From Rhynchopus euleeides (Eukaryota > Euglenozoa > Diplonemea > Diplonemida > Diplonemidae), in the NCBI GenBank assembly GCA_963210315.1, contig OY723313.1, forward strand, positions 1,426,001 to 1,490,000: 64,000 bases of DNA, in the 5' to 3' direction. How positions within the stretch are numbered: position 1 is the first letter of the stretch; every line of letters begins with the position of its first letter. The notes beneath the pieces were generated by a model, which was not told the DNA's origin, did no database searches, and was given only the letters and a program-made list of their open reading frames with translations. The translations under genes and the position numbers were made by a program. This document shows positions 27,801 to 37,706 of the stretch, piece after piece.

Positions 27801-29265
27801 ATGGCGGATGCTGAGGCAGTTCGCAGAATAGCGACAGAGCGCCAACGGAAGCGTGGCAAGTCCTTCAAGCAGGAGTACCAGGGTGCGACTGCAAGAGGGA
27901 AGGGCCGCACACGTGCGCCGTCGATGCTCCATGAGCCTACGAAGCACATGATTCCGCCCCAAGTATGCTTCGTCCCACTTGCCCCTTTGGTTTTCCCGCT
28001 CCACTTCTGTGCATGTCTTGTCTTGTCTTGCCCCCTCTCTTGCTCTGATGTGGAATTCCCCTGACACCCACAGTCCAAAGCCGACAAAGGCAAATACACA
28101 GTCGTGTTTGACTTGGATGAGACCCTAATCTATGCCCGTGAAGGGCCGCTGTACGCACGGCCTGGCCTTGACGAACTCTTTGGCCTCTGCAAGGATGCAG
28201 TTGAGGCCCTAGTGTGGACGGCGGGGCTGCGTGCGTACGCACAGGTATGGCTGAATCAGGGTTTGGGGCGGGGGTGGGTATATTCTTGAGATATTTCGAA
28301 CGACATTCCCACACCACCCACGCGCAGGCTATCATCAAGAACATTGACAAAAATAGCGCCATCAAACACTGCGTCTACCGGCATGCGAAGTGGTTCAGTG
28401 GCCAGGTATGTAAGGATATCGATCGGTTTTGTGCACAGTACTTTCGATTCTGTTTGTGTGCACGTACTGGAAACAACATGGTGCCCTGTTTGGCCCTCCC
28501 ACACACCCCACTCCTCACAGGCGGGCTACAGAAAGGACCTGGGTGTTCTGGGGCGCGACCTGGACCAGACCATCATCATCGAGAACACACCCGACTGCAT
28601 CAGAGGGTATCCCCACCTTTCTTTGCGTTTTCTGCGACACATTCGCCCCCCCCCCCCCCCCCGCCCCCCTTGTTCCTGTCGCATTTGCTTCACTCAACAA
28701 AAGAGACTGTCAACCAACAGAATTGAAAAAAAACGGAATCAATTCCAATGCTGCGGCAGGGACCATGATCACGCCTTCTGTTTAGTTGCGCCCTTCCGTG
28801 GGTTCTGAGCTGCACCACCACACCCTCTCACCACACAGGTACCAAAAAAACGGGATCTTGGTGACGGATTACGAAGGCGGCGAGATGCCAGACTTCACCA
28901 TCCCTGCCCTGACAGAGTTCATCACAAAGCTGATCAGCTCTGGGATGACGGTATGCCGTTTGCAAGCCCACTCCTTGCCGTGATCCATTCCGACCCACAG
29001 GTGCCGCAGTACATCGTGACGTCCCCGATGCTTGTCCGGGCACCCATCCAGGTATGCATCGCCCGCCTTCTCTGCATTATCCCACCCAGAGGCCAGGCCT
29101 GGCTATGCCTTGCACCACACGCCTTAATACGCCTGACCCGATAGCTGCCCACCACATCCCCCCTCACAGACTGACACCGGCGACTTCATCCAGTGCTATA
29201 CGTTGAACATCAACACCTGGAAGCCGGAGGGGTGGACAAGGAACAACCGTGACCTGCAGCGGTAG
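27801..29265 (+). CDS. FCP1/SCP-type HAD phosphatase
   Basis: Seven exons: 27801-27962, 28074-28244, 28328-28405, 28521-28606, 28839-28950, 29001-29051, 29170-29265. They give 251 residues; all junctions are phase 0 except the 28606/28839 one. Motif I is FDLDETL, with Asp67 the expected nucleophile and Asp69 the acid/base. Motif II is WTAG (Thr103). Lys142 in YRKDLGVLGRDL and the IIIENTP segment follow. That segment carries Glu158 where SCP-type enzymes usually have Asp (IDNSP). GILV..YEGGEMPD..IPAL..F matches the usual C-terminal part. Such enzymes dephosphorylate phosphoserine on RNA polymerase II CTD or other proteins. The start has ACCATGG context. The end is uncertain: the final CGGTAG could instead be a donor, extending the protein downstream. 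Confidence 0.88.
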
Positions 29266-30815
29266 GGCCTTGGTGGGTCGGGGGTGTGGCGTGTGTTGTC
29301 GCTCCGGGAGACCCTTCCTTGCAACCGTGAACAGCATTCACACGCGACGAATCCAACCGAAACTCTCTCCTCCCCCGACATCGCGTGCAGAAGACGCGAG
29401 TCCCGCCCGACCCCGGCTCACACCTGCCGGGCTACACAGGAGCCCCATATTCGGGGGACCCTTTCTGGAATCCTCTGGTCCCATAGCAGCACACGCTTCG
29501 ATGTTGCGCTCCTGAAGGAGCAGGGGAGGGGAGACCTGCAGTGCACTTCGCTGTGTTCGGAACAGGGGGGGGGGGGGGCTTGGGTGTCATGCTGGCTCGC
29601 ACGGTTTTGGCATCGATGGGTGGGTTCGTGTGTGTGCGGCCTTCCGTGGGGGAGAAACGAATGGGGCCGGCGGGGGGATTCGGCTCGGGTGACCCTTCGA
29701 TACTCATGGCGGTGTAGTGCGTATGCCGGTGGGTGGTGAAAAAATCGCATCAAAACAACAAAAATATACAGCTGCTGTTTGCCAGAAGAGCCCGAGACGG
29801 TTGTCCTCACGGCCGGAAGTTTTGTTCAATCCGCGCAGGGGCGGGGGGTGTTCCAGTGCGTTTGTACCACTGCTGCACAAAAGATCCATGTGTTTTTGTG
29901 TGTGAACAGTGAAAGGGGTTCGCATCCGAGAGCCTGCTTGGTAGCGAACCCTATACTCCAACTCGTACGTCCGGTTGCAGGCTGCCTGCGGACAGGAGAG
30001 AGCGTGACATGTGTCTGCCTGGGGAAAATCCCGAGGGAGGTAAACAGGCGTGCGTGCGTTGTCGTGCGACGAGCAGGATATTTTTGTCGGTTTCTGGAGG
30101 GAGTGAACAGGATCGCACCCCCGGCGGGGGTGGGGTGGGGTGGGGGGAGACAGGATGCACTGAAAAGAGTGCAAGATTACTACAGGGGGGTCGGGTGGTG
30201 GGGTCGGGTCAAAATGTGCCAAAAAAGTGTACCGGACGTCGTGCCACACAATGTGTGCCCACGGGATCCGGAAATTGATTGTTTTGTTGCTTGTGCGCGC
30301 ATCACCCCCCATTTTTTTTTTGCGCCCCTCCACACAATTGGGTGGTGGTGGTGGTGGGGAGAAGCCCCAAGCCCCTGACAAAGAAACCTCTGCGCGAGTC
30401 GGTTTGTCACGTCGAAGACAACTCGTCGGTCACATTTTGATTCACAGTTCACAGTCAATGGCCGGCTTGTCTGCTGTTGTCGACCAACCGGCTCGGCGAA
30501 AAAAAACCTGCCAGTCACCAAGCCTTTCTCCCCCTCCTTCAACACCACAAGAGAGAGAGAGAACGAGCAACTGCTGTGACGTGCCCGTTTTGTGTCTCGA
30601 TCGTCCTCATCACCGGCCCTCTCGACTGCCCCCACCTCCCCTGCAAAAAAAGCTGAGTGAAAAACCCCCGGTCGACTTTGTGCCTTTTGTTGCCTACCTC
30701 GTCTCTGGGCAACCCAGCCGTGCCCAACCCGACCCAAACACCACCCCCTTCTGCATATATGGGGTGGATGGAGGCAAAGGTTGTGCCGCCTTCCCCTTCT
30801 CTCCCCCTGCATGCA
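29266..30815. other. Intergenic, no confident gene
   Basis: Contains a G run at 29567-29578 and GT-rich stretches. A frame beginning after a CAG at about 29387 could be an extra 3' exon of the phosphatase gene, but its codon use is poor. Confidence 0.45.
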
Positions 30816-31605
30816 TACCGTAAACGGAAAAAGGGTGGACCGTAAAAATGTTCCAAGTTCCCAAAAAAAGGCCAAACGTTCCATCTTTTTTACGGTCCAC
30901 CATTTATTGGGACTGAATATGGAAAAGACAATGCGTTTTTCGCCCGCGGGCTGGTGGGTTGCGGGGCGCGGACTGCGGCCTCCACGCCGCAGACACCCAC
31001 ACGTAGGCCTCCCGACCTCCCAGCTTTGGACCCTCCCTCCACCACCGCAACCAACACCAGCAAGAGAAGCAAGTCCTCCCTGCGTGTGGAAAAGGCACGA
31101 TCATCACCACTCACCTCGAGACTCACCCACCACCACACCTCGAGAAGTGTAGTACCATGCAAGGAGCATTCCGGTAGAAGTAAAAGTAGAACCTGCTGCA
31201 CGAGCCCACAAAAGCAGCCACAGTACGGCAGGGCGCGCAGACAGAAGCTGAGACCACCGGGCTCCCTCCAGATGTAAATTCGTGAATCAGTGCCCGGAAA
31301 ATTAAGGGAAATCGTACTCCTTTAGTGTAGTACACCCTGCAGTAACTGTGGGAGAACAGTTCCCGGACGATGGTGAGCGCACACTCTGTGCTGAGGCCCA
31401 GTCGTACGATTTCCTTGGTTCCTTCGCGACTTCGTCGCGAAGGAACTCGTAAAAAAACCGCCAAGTCCACGATCCCAACCGTAAAATAGGTGGACCGTAA
31501 AAATGTTCCAAGTTCCGGAAAAATCCCATTTGTTCCATCTTTTTTACGGTCCACCTATAGTACGGTTCACCTTTATTACGGTCCACAATATTTCCGTTTA
31601 CGGTA
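30816..31605. mobile_element. TIR element H, 790 bp, TA-bounded
   Basis: The ends read TACCGTAAACGGAAA at left and the reverse complement TTTCCGTTTACGGTA at right. A ~67-bp block that is itself palindromic (GGTGGACCGTAAAAATGTTCC ... CTTTTTTACGGTCCACC) is present at 30834-30901 and again at 31490-31556. The core word GGACCGTAA/TTACGGTCC occurs several more times near the right end. The interior includes a perfect stem TTCCTTCGCGAC / GTCGCGAAGGAA near 31420-31445. No coding region was seen. Confidence 0.75.
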
Positions 31606-33059
31606 TAAAGAAAATTCCCCCACACCCCACCCCACCCCCCCCAACGCCCTCGCGTCCGCCTGAATTTCTCTCTACGTCGCTCCATTCCCCTCTTCCAAAG
31701 AATGTGCCTCGTTGCCACGCCCAGGTGTTCCAGGCTGAAAAAAACGCACCAACACGTTGCTGGAGCGTCTGCCATGGGGTGAAAAGGGGGGGGGGGTGGG
31801 AGTCCAATAATAGTGAGGTTGGGGCGTGTGGTTGGGAATTTTTTTTGCTAAAAAATCCCCTTGTGAAGTGAAGACTTGTTGGCAGCGCACGTATGGGCCA
31901 CGGAGAGGTGCGCAAAAAACAGAACAAAGTCGGGAAGCCCAGTTATGCACACACCCCGCACACTGCAAGCCCCCTCGAGAGGGAAGGAGGGCTGACCACC
32001 GATTTTTCTGTTTTTCTTCACACCAATGGGGAGTGGGGGAGAAGGGGGTACGGGGGAGGAAGCTGGGGAGCCGTGAGGCACAAGAGTTGGGGGTCTGGGA
32101 GATCCTTGCAACCCAAATGCCTAAAAAAAATGCCAAAAGTCCCAAATAATGCCAAATCACAGCTCTTCCTGCCTCGAGAGGGCGGGAGGGGCGTGTGTTG
32201 TGCGTTTTGGAGATTTTTTGGCGAGGAAATACTACCCCCTCCCCCGGGGTAAAACTATCGGGGTGGGGAGGGGGGGGGTCAACAGACACAAGAGACACAT
32301 GTTTGCCTTTGTTTTTCACCTCTTCTCCCCCCCCCCCTCCTCCCCGCATTCTCCCTCTCTTCCCCCACGAACAGACTGACGCGCCTCTTCCACCGCTTAC
32401 CATATCTTCCCGCGATACCTGTCTGCTGTCTCTGGACTAGCCCGAATACGGTAACCTGCATCGGTGTGATTCCACTGGATTCCGCCCCGATGCCAGACGG
32501 TGACCGTCCGCTGAGGCAGCAGAATGAAAAACAACACAAGCAGGGTGCTCTATCGGACGTAGCCCCAGCATTCCCGGAGCGAAGCCCGCCCCCTCCCCCT
32601 CCCACCCTCTTCCCGGATTATTTGGAGCATATTTGGTGCGATTGTCGCTTTTCCCACGCCCAGAAAAAGCAAAGTCGTCACTCCCGGTCGCTCCCACGCG
32701 TCGGGTGTGGTCGTCGATACCAAAAAAAAGCACAAGAAATCCCTCCTTCTTCTCAGTCCTCCTTCTTCACTTTCTCAGGATCAAGGCCCGATCCCAACCC
32801 CACACCTCACTCAGGCAGCCGAGACACACCGCTGCTGCTGCTGCTGGTTTCCCCCCACACCACCCCGTCGATGCGCTAGGTGTCGAATCTGCGAATTTGT
32901 TGGGCGACAACTCAGCACCACCTTGGAGGGGGATTTGCTGCAAAAACACTTCTTCCTGCGTGCCGCAGGCCAGAGAGGGGCGTGGGGCGCGCGGGGCGGG
33001 GGAGACGCGGGGTGCTGTGTGAAGCTGCGCCCTGACTCCCCGCACCCCCACCCCCAGAC
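31606..33059. other. Intergenic upstream of the nicotinamidase-like gene
   Basis: No gene seen. C and G tracts at 31786-31796 and 32328-32337. The tract CGCACCCCCACCCCCAG (33041-33057) ends in an AG three bases before the next start codon and is a likely 3' splice or trans-splice acceptor. Confidence 0.55.
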
Positions 33060-34715
33060 ATGTCGGGGAAGGCGCACCCCGCGGCGCCTCTGCAATGCGT
33101 GGGCCCGCTGCACCGAGAATATGTCGAGATGCTGTCGCAGAACGGGATGGATATTAGCGAGGGGCAGATCGAGGTCACCTCTGACGACGTCCTCCTCGTG
33201 ATCGACATGCAGAACGACTTCCTCCCTGCGGACGACATCAATAAAAACGGGGGCCGGTTCGGTGTCACTGAGGGGTCCATGACGGTTCCACTCATCGCAC
33301 AGCTCATCGACACATTCCTGCAGAAGGGGGCGCGTGTTGTCGCCTCACGCGACTACCATCCGGTTGATCACATCTCATTCACAACGGAGGGGGGCCACTT
33401 CCCGCCGCACTGCGTGCAGGGCAGTGTCGGCTCCCGTTTCTACTCGCCTATCGGCGAGGCCCTTGCCGAGGGGATACGAAAATACGGATCTGACAAGGTG
33501 ACGATTGTCTTCAAAGGATTCCACGAGGATGTGGATTCCTTCGGCGCCTTCCCCTACTCCCAGGAGCACCTGAAGGTGCGGCTGCAGCACCGCGAAAGAC
33601 AGCGCGAGTGCGGCGGCTGCCTTATCGACTGGACAGGCTGCCGGATGCTAAAATGCTCCTGCCTTGAGTTCGGGGGTGTCATCGATGTGGACGCGCCTCC
33701 TGACATCCTCGCGTCGTACAGCTCGGTAACTCTTGCGGATTACCTCGGCCCTTCAAAAGGCCATGCCTTTGTCTGCGGGCTTGCTCTTGATTTCTGCGTG
33801 TTGGACACTGCCCTGACGGCGACCCGGACAGGGATATTCAAGGATGTGCACATCGTGTTGGACGCCTCCCGCGCCGCCTACGTCCCAGGGGTTGGGAGAT
33901 ACGGCAGCGGGTTCCTTTCGAACCCCCGCGACTTCATGCAGAAGACGACGATGAAGGGTGTGAAGCTCGTGCCGACGATCGCCCTGACGCACACACCCCC
34001 CGCGAAGGAGCTGCGCGAGAGAGTGAGTTCCATGTTCCCTCAGTCGCTGGGCCCGCTGTGGCTCCGCCCCGTGCAGAAGGTGAAGGTGACGGTGGACCCC
34101 TCGAAGCAGATCTTCACGCTCCGCGGGCTGGAGAAGTTCGAGGGGCAGGTTGGGAAGTGCTCCCAACAGTCGCCCTGCTTCCTCTACCCCATGACGGACA
34201 CCTCGTCCCTGACGGAGGAGGAGCGCATGCAGTACGTCGGGAGCTCGCACGACCCCACCTGGGAGCTTGTCGTCAACGGTGGCTTTGTGAAGGACGGGGT
34301 TTGCTCCGCCGTGTCCATCTATGAATCCAAGGACTGCCTGACCTTCAACCCGCCGGCCACCTTCAAGCCCGGGTTTGCGCGGCCGCTTCTTCAAGAGGGT
34401 GCCTTCCACAGCATATCGCTTCCCGTGCTGCAGGCGAAGGGGTACAACCTGTTCACATGGCTCGGGCACAGCGAGGTGATCGCGAGTGAAAGTGGGGAGA
34501 AGTGGTGTGACTGGCCACACGGCGCCTTCGTCTATCTGGTATGCATCTGGAATTGTCATGCTGAAAACCCCAGCACATAGTGTGACGGGTTAGGGGGGTG
34601 TATTTGGTGGGAACCTGCACTGCGTCACATACCCGCCCACCCACCCCACCCACCCACCACACAGCATTCCGCGGAGAACCTCGAGGACGCCATAATATTC
34701 ACTGTGAAGAAATAG
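33060..34715 (+). CDS. Nicotinamidase-like protein with Cys insert and C-terminal extension
   Basis: Two exons (33060-34538 and 34665-34715; intron GTATGC...CAG, 126 bp) give 509 residues. The first ~280 residues form an isochorismatase-fold nicotinamidase: catalytic triad Asp49 (VIDMQNDF), Lys152 (TIVFKGF) and Cys246 (GLALDFCV); metal ligands Asp98 and His100 (RDYHP) and His117 (PPHCVQG). Nicotinamidase deamidates nicotinamide to nicotinate in NAD salvage. Two features are unusual. A ~55-residue insert between Lys152 and Cys246 carries five cysteines (184, 187, 194, 199, 201). A ~220-residue C-terminal extension resembles nothing I know, whereas typical enzymes are about 200-230 residues in total. 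The start is well supported by the acceptor-like AG at 33056-33057. Activity is probable because every key residue is kept. Confidence 0.92.
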
Positions 34716-35196
34716 ACTGGAAATCGGGAAGGGGTCGCTGTGTGTTGTGGCAGTGGACGTTAGCACCAGAGAGCTCGCTCTCGGTACACAACTTACAACC
34801 AACAAAAGGGCTACCGTGTGTGTGGGGAGCAGGGCTGTAAATAAGGTTTGGGGGTCAGGAGTCGGGAGTCGGGAGTCGGTTATTTACAGTCACCTAAGGT
34901 ACCTGGGGTGGGGGGCTGGGGGGGACGGGCGGTCTCAAACCCTACTCAATCCTGCACGCATCCTGTAGTACGGCCACCTCTGCCGTGGAGAGTCCCATGG
35001 ACCCTCCAGCAGTCGCCCACCATTCGGTCAGGGCGGACTGACTCGGAGCTTGCGGGGTCTTCCCGCGTGCGAGGTGGTCCGCGAAGAAGCACGCGACGCA
35101 CAGCGCCATGTTGGCTGTCCCAGCCAACCCCCCACTTCGCCCGCAGCGCCCCACACGCTGCGAGCACCTCACTCACGGCAGCAGTATTTGGCTGCA

Positions 35197-35421
35197 TAGC
35201 TCTCAGTATTTCCCGTGCATGCAGCGCATGCATCCACAAATTTTGTGGATGCATCCACACACAGCCTGGAGCTCCGAAGCCCTGCATGCAGGCCTGCCTG
35301 CAGTGGATGAATGCCTGTATGCCAAATCGAAAATCCATTTTTTGACATTTTCGGGCATCCCTGGATGCCGTGGATGCATGCATGGATGCATCCACACCAT
35401 CCACGGCCCCACTGAGAGCTA
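35197..35421. mobile_element. Small TIR element I, 225 bp, TA-bounded
   Basis: Ends TAGCTCTCAGT and ACTGAGAGCTA are exact complements. Inside, the self-complementary word GGATGCATCC (often TGGATGCATCCA) and GCATGC recur on both sides of a short centre. It has the same layout as the larger elements A, C and H but is too short to encode anything. Confidence 0.75.
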
Positions 35422-35763
35422 TGTTGGCTGTGAGTCAAACACTACTGCCTCTACCTGAGGCATGTTGTGTCGCAACAGTTGCGTCACATGTGTGACGCAT
35501 CTGTGTGGAGTGTGTGTGGTTGTGCACGTGTGCGCTGCGGTATGATCAACCACCTGATGGGGGCGGAACACAACTCTTCTTGGGAGCTGCCAGGATCTGG
35601 CAAAAGGGGCGGGAAAGGGGCGCCGTATTCACAGCAGTGGTTTGGCAATGAACTCACCCCAGTTCAGAGACCGGTAATGAAGAAGATGACTGGGAGGCAC
35701 ACACCATGTCCCACCCAGCGGGACCCCCACACCCCCACCCACCCATCGGGACCCCCCCTCCTC

Positions 35764-35850
35764 GGGTGTTCCAAAAACCCTTTCTTTTGAATATTTGGAG
35801 TCTGTGCGGATCGCAGTGGGGTCATTTTGGCCATGGGGTGCCTAATACCG
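35764..35850. repeat. Dispersed ~85-bp repeat, copy 4
   Basis: GGGTGTTCCAAAAACCC, TTTTGAATATTTGG, GTCTGTGCGG and GTGGGGTCATTTTGGCC run in the same order as at 11429-11516. The upstream CCCACCCAGCGGGACCC (35711-35727) is also shared with copy 2. It is 24 kb from the others. Confidence 0.65.
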
Positions 35851-36103
35851 CACATTCCCTAAGGGAAGCAAGGCAACCCTCCCAATCCCAAAAAATCCGG
35901 CGCGAGTCGGGAGTCGGGAGTCGGCCTTATTTACACCCCTGGTGGGGAGGTGGGGTGGGTTGGGATTGGGATTGGGATTGGTTGCGGGGGGGGGGGGGGG
36001 GAGCCGGGGGGGTCTGGTGGGTGGGGTATTGCGGTTCAGAGGCGCGCTCTCCCCACTCTGAACCCCTCCCTCTCTCTTCTCTGTCCTAGTCCCCCCCCCC
36101 CCC

Positions 36104-36557
36104 TAGGGCAGTGGTGGCTGCGTACGCGTACGCAGCGTGATTTTCAAAAAGTGCGTACGGCGTACGCGTACGCGTACGGCGCTGCGTACGGCAGTCTATG
36201 GAGCACAGGAGACGGCCATGGCCGCACACCAAATCCAACAGTCGAACTCAGGTGTACCAGGGGCAGCCTTCGAGCCTTCCAGTCGGAAGTGGTACCTTTT
36301 GCAGTATGATTGCGGGTGTACTTGCAGGTGTTGCGAGTTATTCGCCACGTGCGCGGCAAGGAACCATCTGTGAAAGGCAAGATCAAAGACCAGGGCCCAG
36401 CCACCCGCTGGGTGGCCTACTGTGTGCTGAGAGACCTGGAATACCAGCCGTACGCAAAATCTGCGTACGCGTACGCAGCGCGATTTTCAGAAAGTGCGTA
36501 CGGCGTACGCGTACGCGTACGCGTACCGTACGGCCGTACGCTGCCACCACTGCCCTA
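36104..36557. mobile_element. TIR element C, 454 bp, TA-bounded
   Basis: Left end CTAGGGCAGTGGTGGCTGCG and right end (reverse complement) CTAGGGCAGTGGTGGCAGCG differ at one base. Subterminal arrays of GTACGC/CGTACG words occupy 36120-36195 and 36450-36545, separated by a shared TTTTCA-AAAGTGCGTACGG segment. The ~250-bp centre has an open frame without a recognisable domain. It shares the CTAG at 36555-36558 with element B copy 2. Confidence 0.85.
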
Positions 36558-37706
36558 GGGGGGGTCAAATGGGGGTGACAAACACGATTTTTCAAAAAAC
36601 CGGCGCAGAGGCCCCAAAGCCCCCGTAAACCCTCCAAACCCCCCCAGATCGGTCCAGAAACCCATCGAACCCCACTTTTCCATCATTCCGGGCACCTCAG
36701 GTGCCCGAATTGGGGTACCTAAATTTTGTGCCACCGTTTGGTACCGTACAGTGCCATTGTGTGGGAGGTTGGAAAAGAAAATGCCCCAACACACCACATC
36801 TGAGGGTTGCAATGCATGTTGCTTGCCAACCACGTCATCCGGTGGGTGTCAGGCGCTATGTAGGTGGCATCAGCCAGGTCTTCGATGAGTTCTGGCTTGT
36901 ATATATACCTCCCTGTCACCATGCACCGGGAGGCTGCCTGTAGGTGCGGAACAAGTCCAGATGGTCGTGTGATTCCTGTGCAGCAGTGCTCCAAACCGGG
37001 ATGTGTTGACAACGACTGTTGCAACACGAGCTGTACATTCCAGGAACACACGAAGTGCGCTGTCGTGGTACCCATTGTGCCAGAGTTGGTAGTTGCTGCT
37101 GTCTACTTTGCCTGGCCCAAGAGCACTGGTACTGAACAGTGCAATATGCGTGGCGAGGTGAATGCAACGGAAGCGCGCAAAGTCAATACAGCTCTCGGAT
37201 GGCGGGTGGTGGTGCCACTAGTGTGTGACGTTCACTCGAGGATACAACGCATCACAATGAATCAGCAACCGTGGACCGAGTACAATACGCTCTCTGTGGC
37301 TAGTGTGGGGGACAAAGGCAGTGCCTGTGCCACAGGCAGGGAGGTACATATACAAGCCAGAACTCATCGAAGACCTGGCTAATGCCACCTACATAGCGCC
37401 TGACACCCACCGGATGACGTGGTTGGCAAGCAACATGCATTGCAACCCTCAGATGTGGTGTGTTGGGGCATTTTCTTTTCCAACCTCCCACACAGTGGCA
37501 CTGTACGGTACCAAACGGTGGCACAAAATTTAGGTACCCCAATTCGGGCACCTGAGGTGCCCGGAATGGTGGAAAAGTGGGGTTCGATGGGTTTCCGGAC
37601 CGATCTGGGGGGGTTTGGAGGGTTTACGGGGGCTTTGGGGCCTCTGCGCCGGTTTTTTGAAAAATCGTGTTTATCCACGTAAAAGGGGGGCATTTGACCC
37701 CCCCTA
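36556..37706. mobile_element. TIR element B, copy 2 (1151 bp)
   Basis: Same length, ends and arms as the element at 25324-26474, with only scattered substitutions. The central ~430 bp (36915-37345) is inverted relative to copy 1. The flanks are C tracts on the right and element C on the left. TA lies at 36556-36557 and at 37705-37706. Confidence 0.88.
36921..37382 (+). CDS. Possible element B protein, Cys-rich
   Basis: 153 codons from an ATG about 15 bases after a TATATATA box, running through the centre into the right arm. The N-terminal part has eight cysteines in about 45 residues (CRCG, QQC, GCVDNDCCNTSC, KC), then a hydrophobic VVVPIVPELVVAAVYFAW segment. No signal peptide or transposase motif is seen. 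The antisense strand of the same segment is also open (36719-37075), so coding is unproven. Copy 1 of the element is frame-disrupted. Confidence 0.3.
   Translation: MHREAACRCGTSPDGRVIPVQQCSKPGCVDNDCCNTSCTFQEHTKCAVVVPIVPELVVAAVYFAWPKSTGTEQCNMRGEVNATEARKVNTALGWRVVVPLVCDVHSRIQRITMNQQPWTEYNTLSVASVGDKGSACATGREVHIQARTHRRPG

Larger units (their letters stand above)
34859..35935. repeat. Pair of ~30-bp direct repeats 1 kb apart
   Basis: GAGTCGGGAGTCGGGAGTCGG followed by TTATTTACA occurs at 34859-34888 and, with two extra bases, at 35904-35935, in the same orientation. In addition TGTAAATAAGG at 34836-34846 is inverted relative to CCTTATTTACA at 35925-35935. Element I lies between them. Confidence 0.6.
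34716..36103. other. Intergenic with nested small repeats
   Basis: Holds element I (35197-35421), the fourth copy of the ~85-bp dispersed repeat, and a pair of direct repeats. Near 35957 GGGATT is repeated three times, followed by G and C tracts. No gene seen. Confidence 0.55.

Noticed and set aside
33573..33700. Treating the Cys-rich insert of the nicotinamidase as an intron
   Set aside because: The 5' side would be GTGCGG and there is no pyrimidine tract with CAG at the 3' side, unlike all twelve accepted introns.
35956..35980. GGGATT repeats as possible telomeric sequence
   Set aside because: Only three units, in the interior of a contig, and surrounded by G and C tracts.
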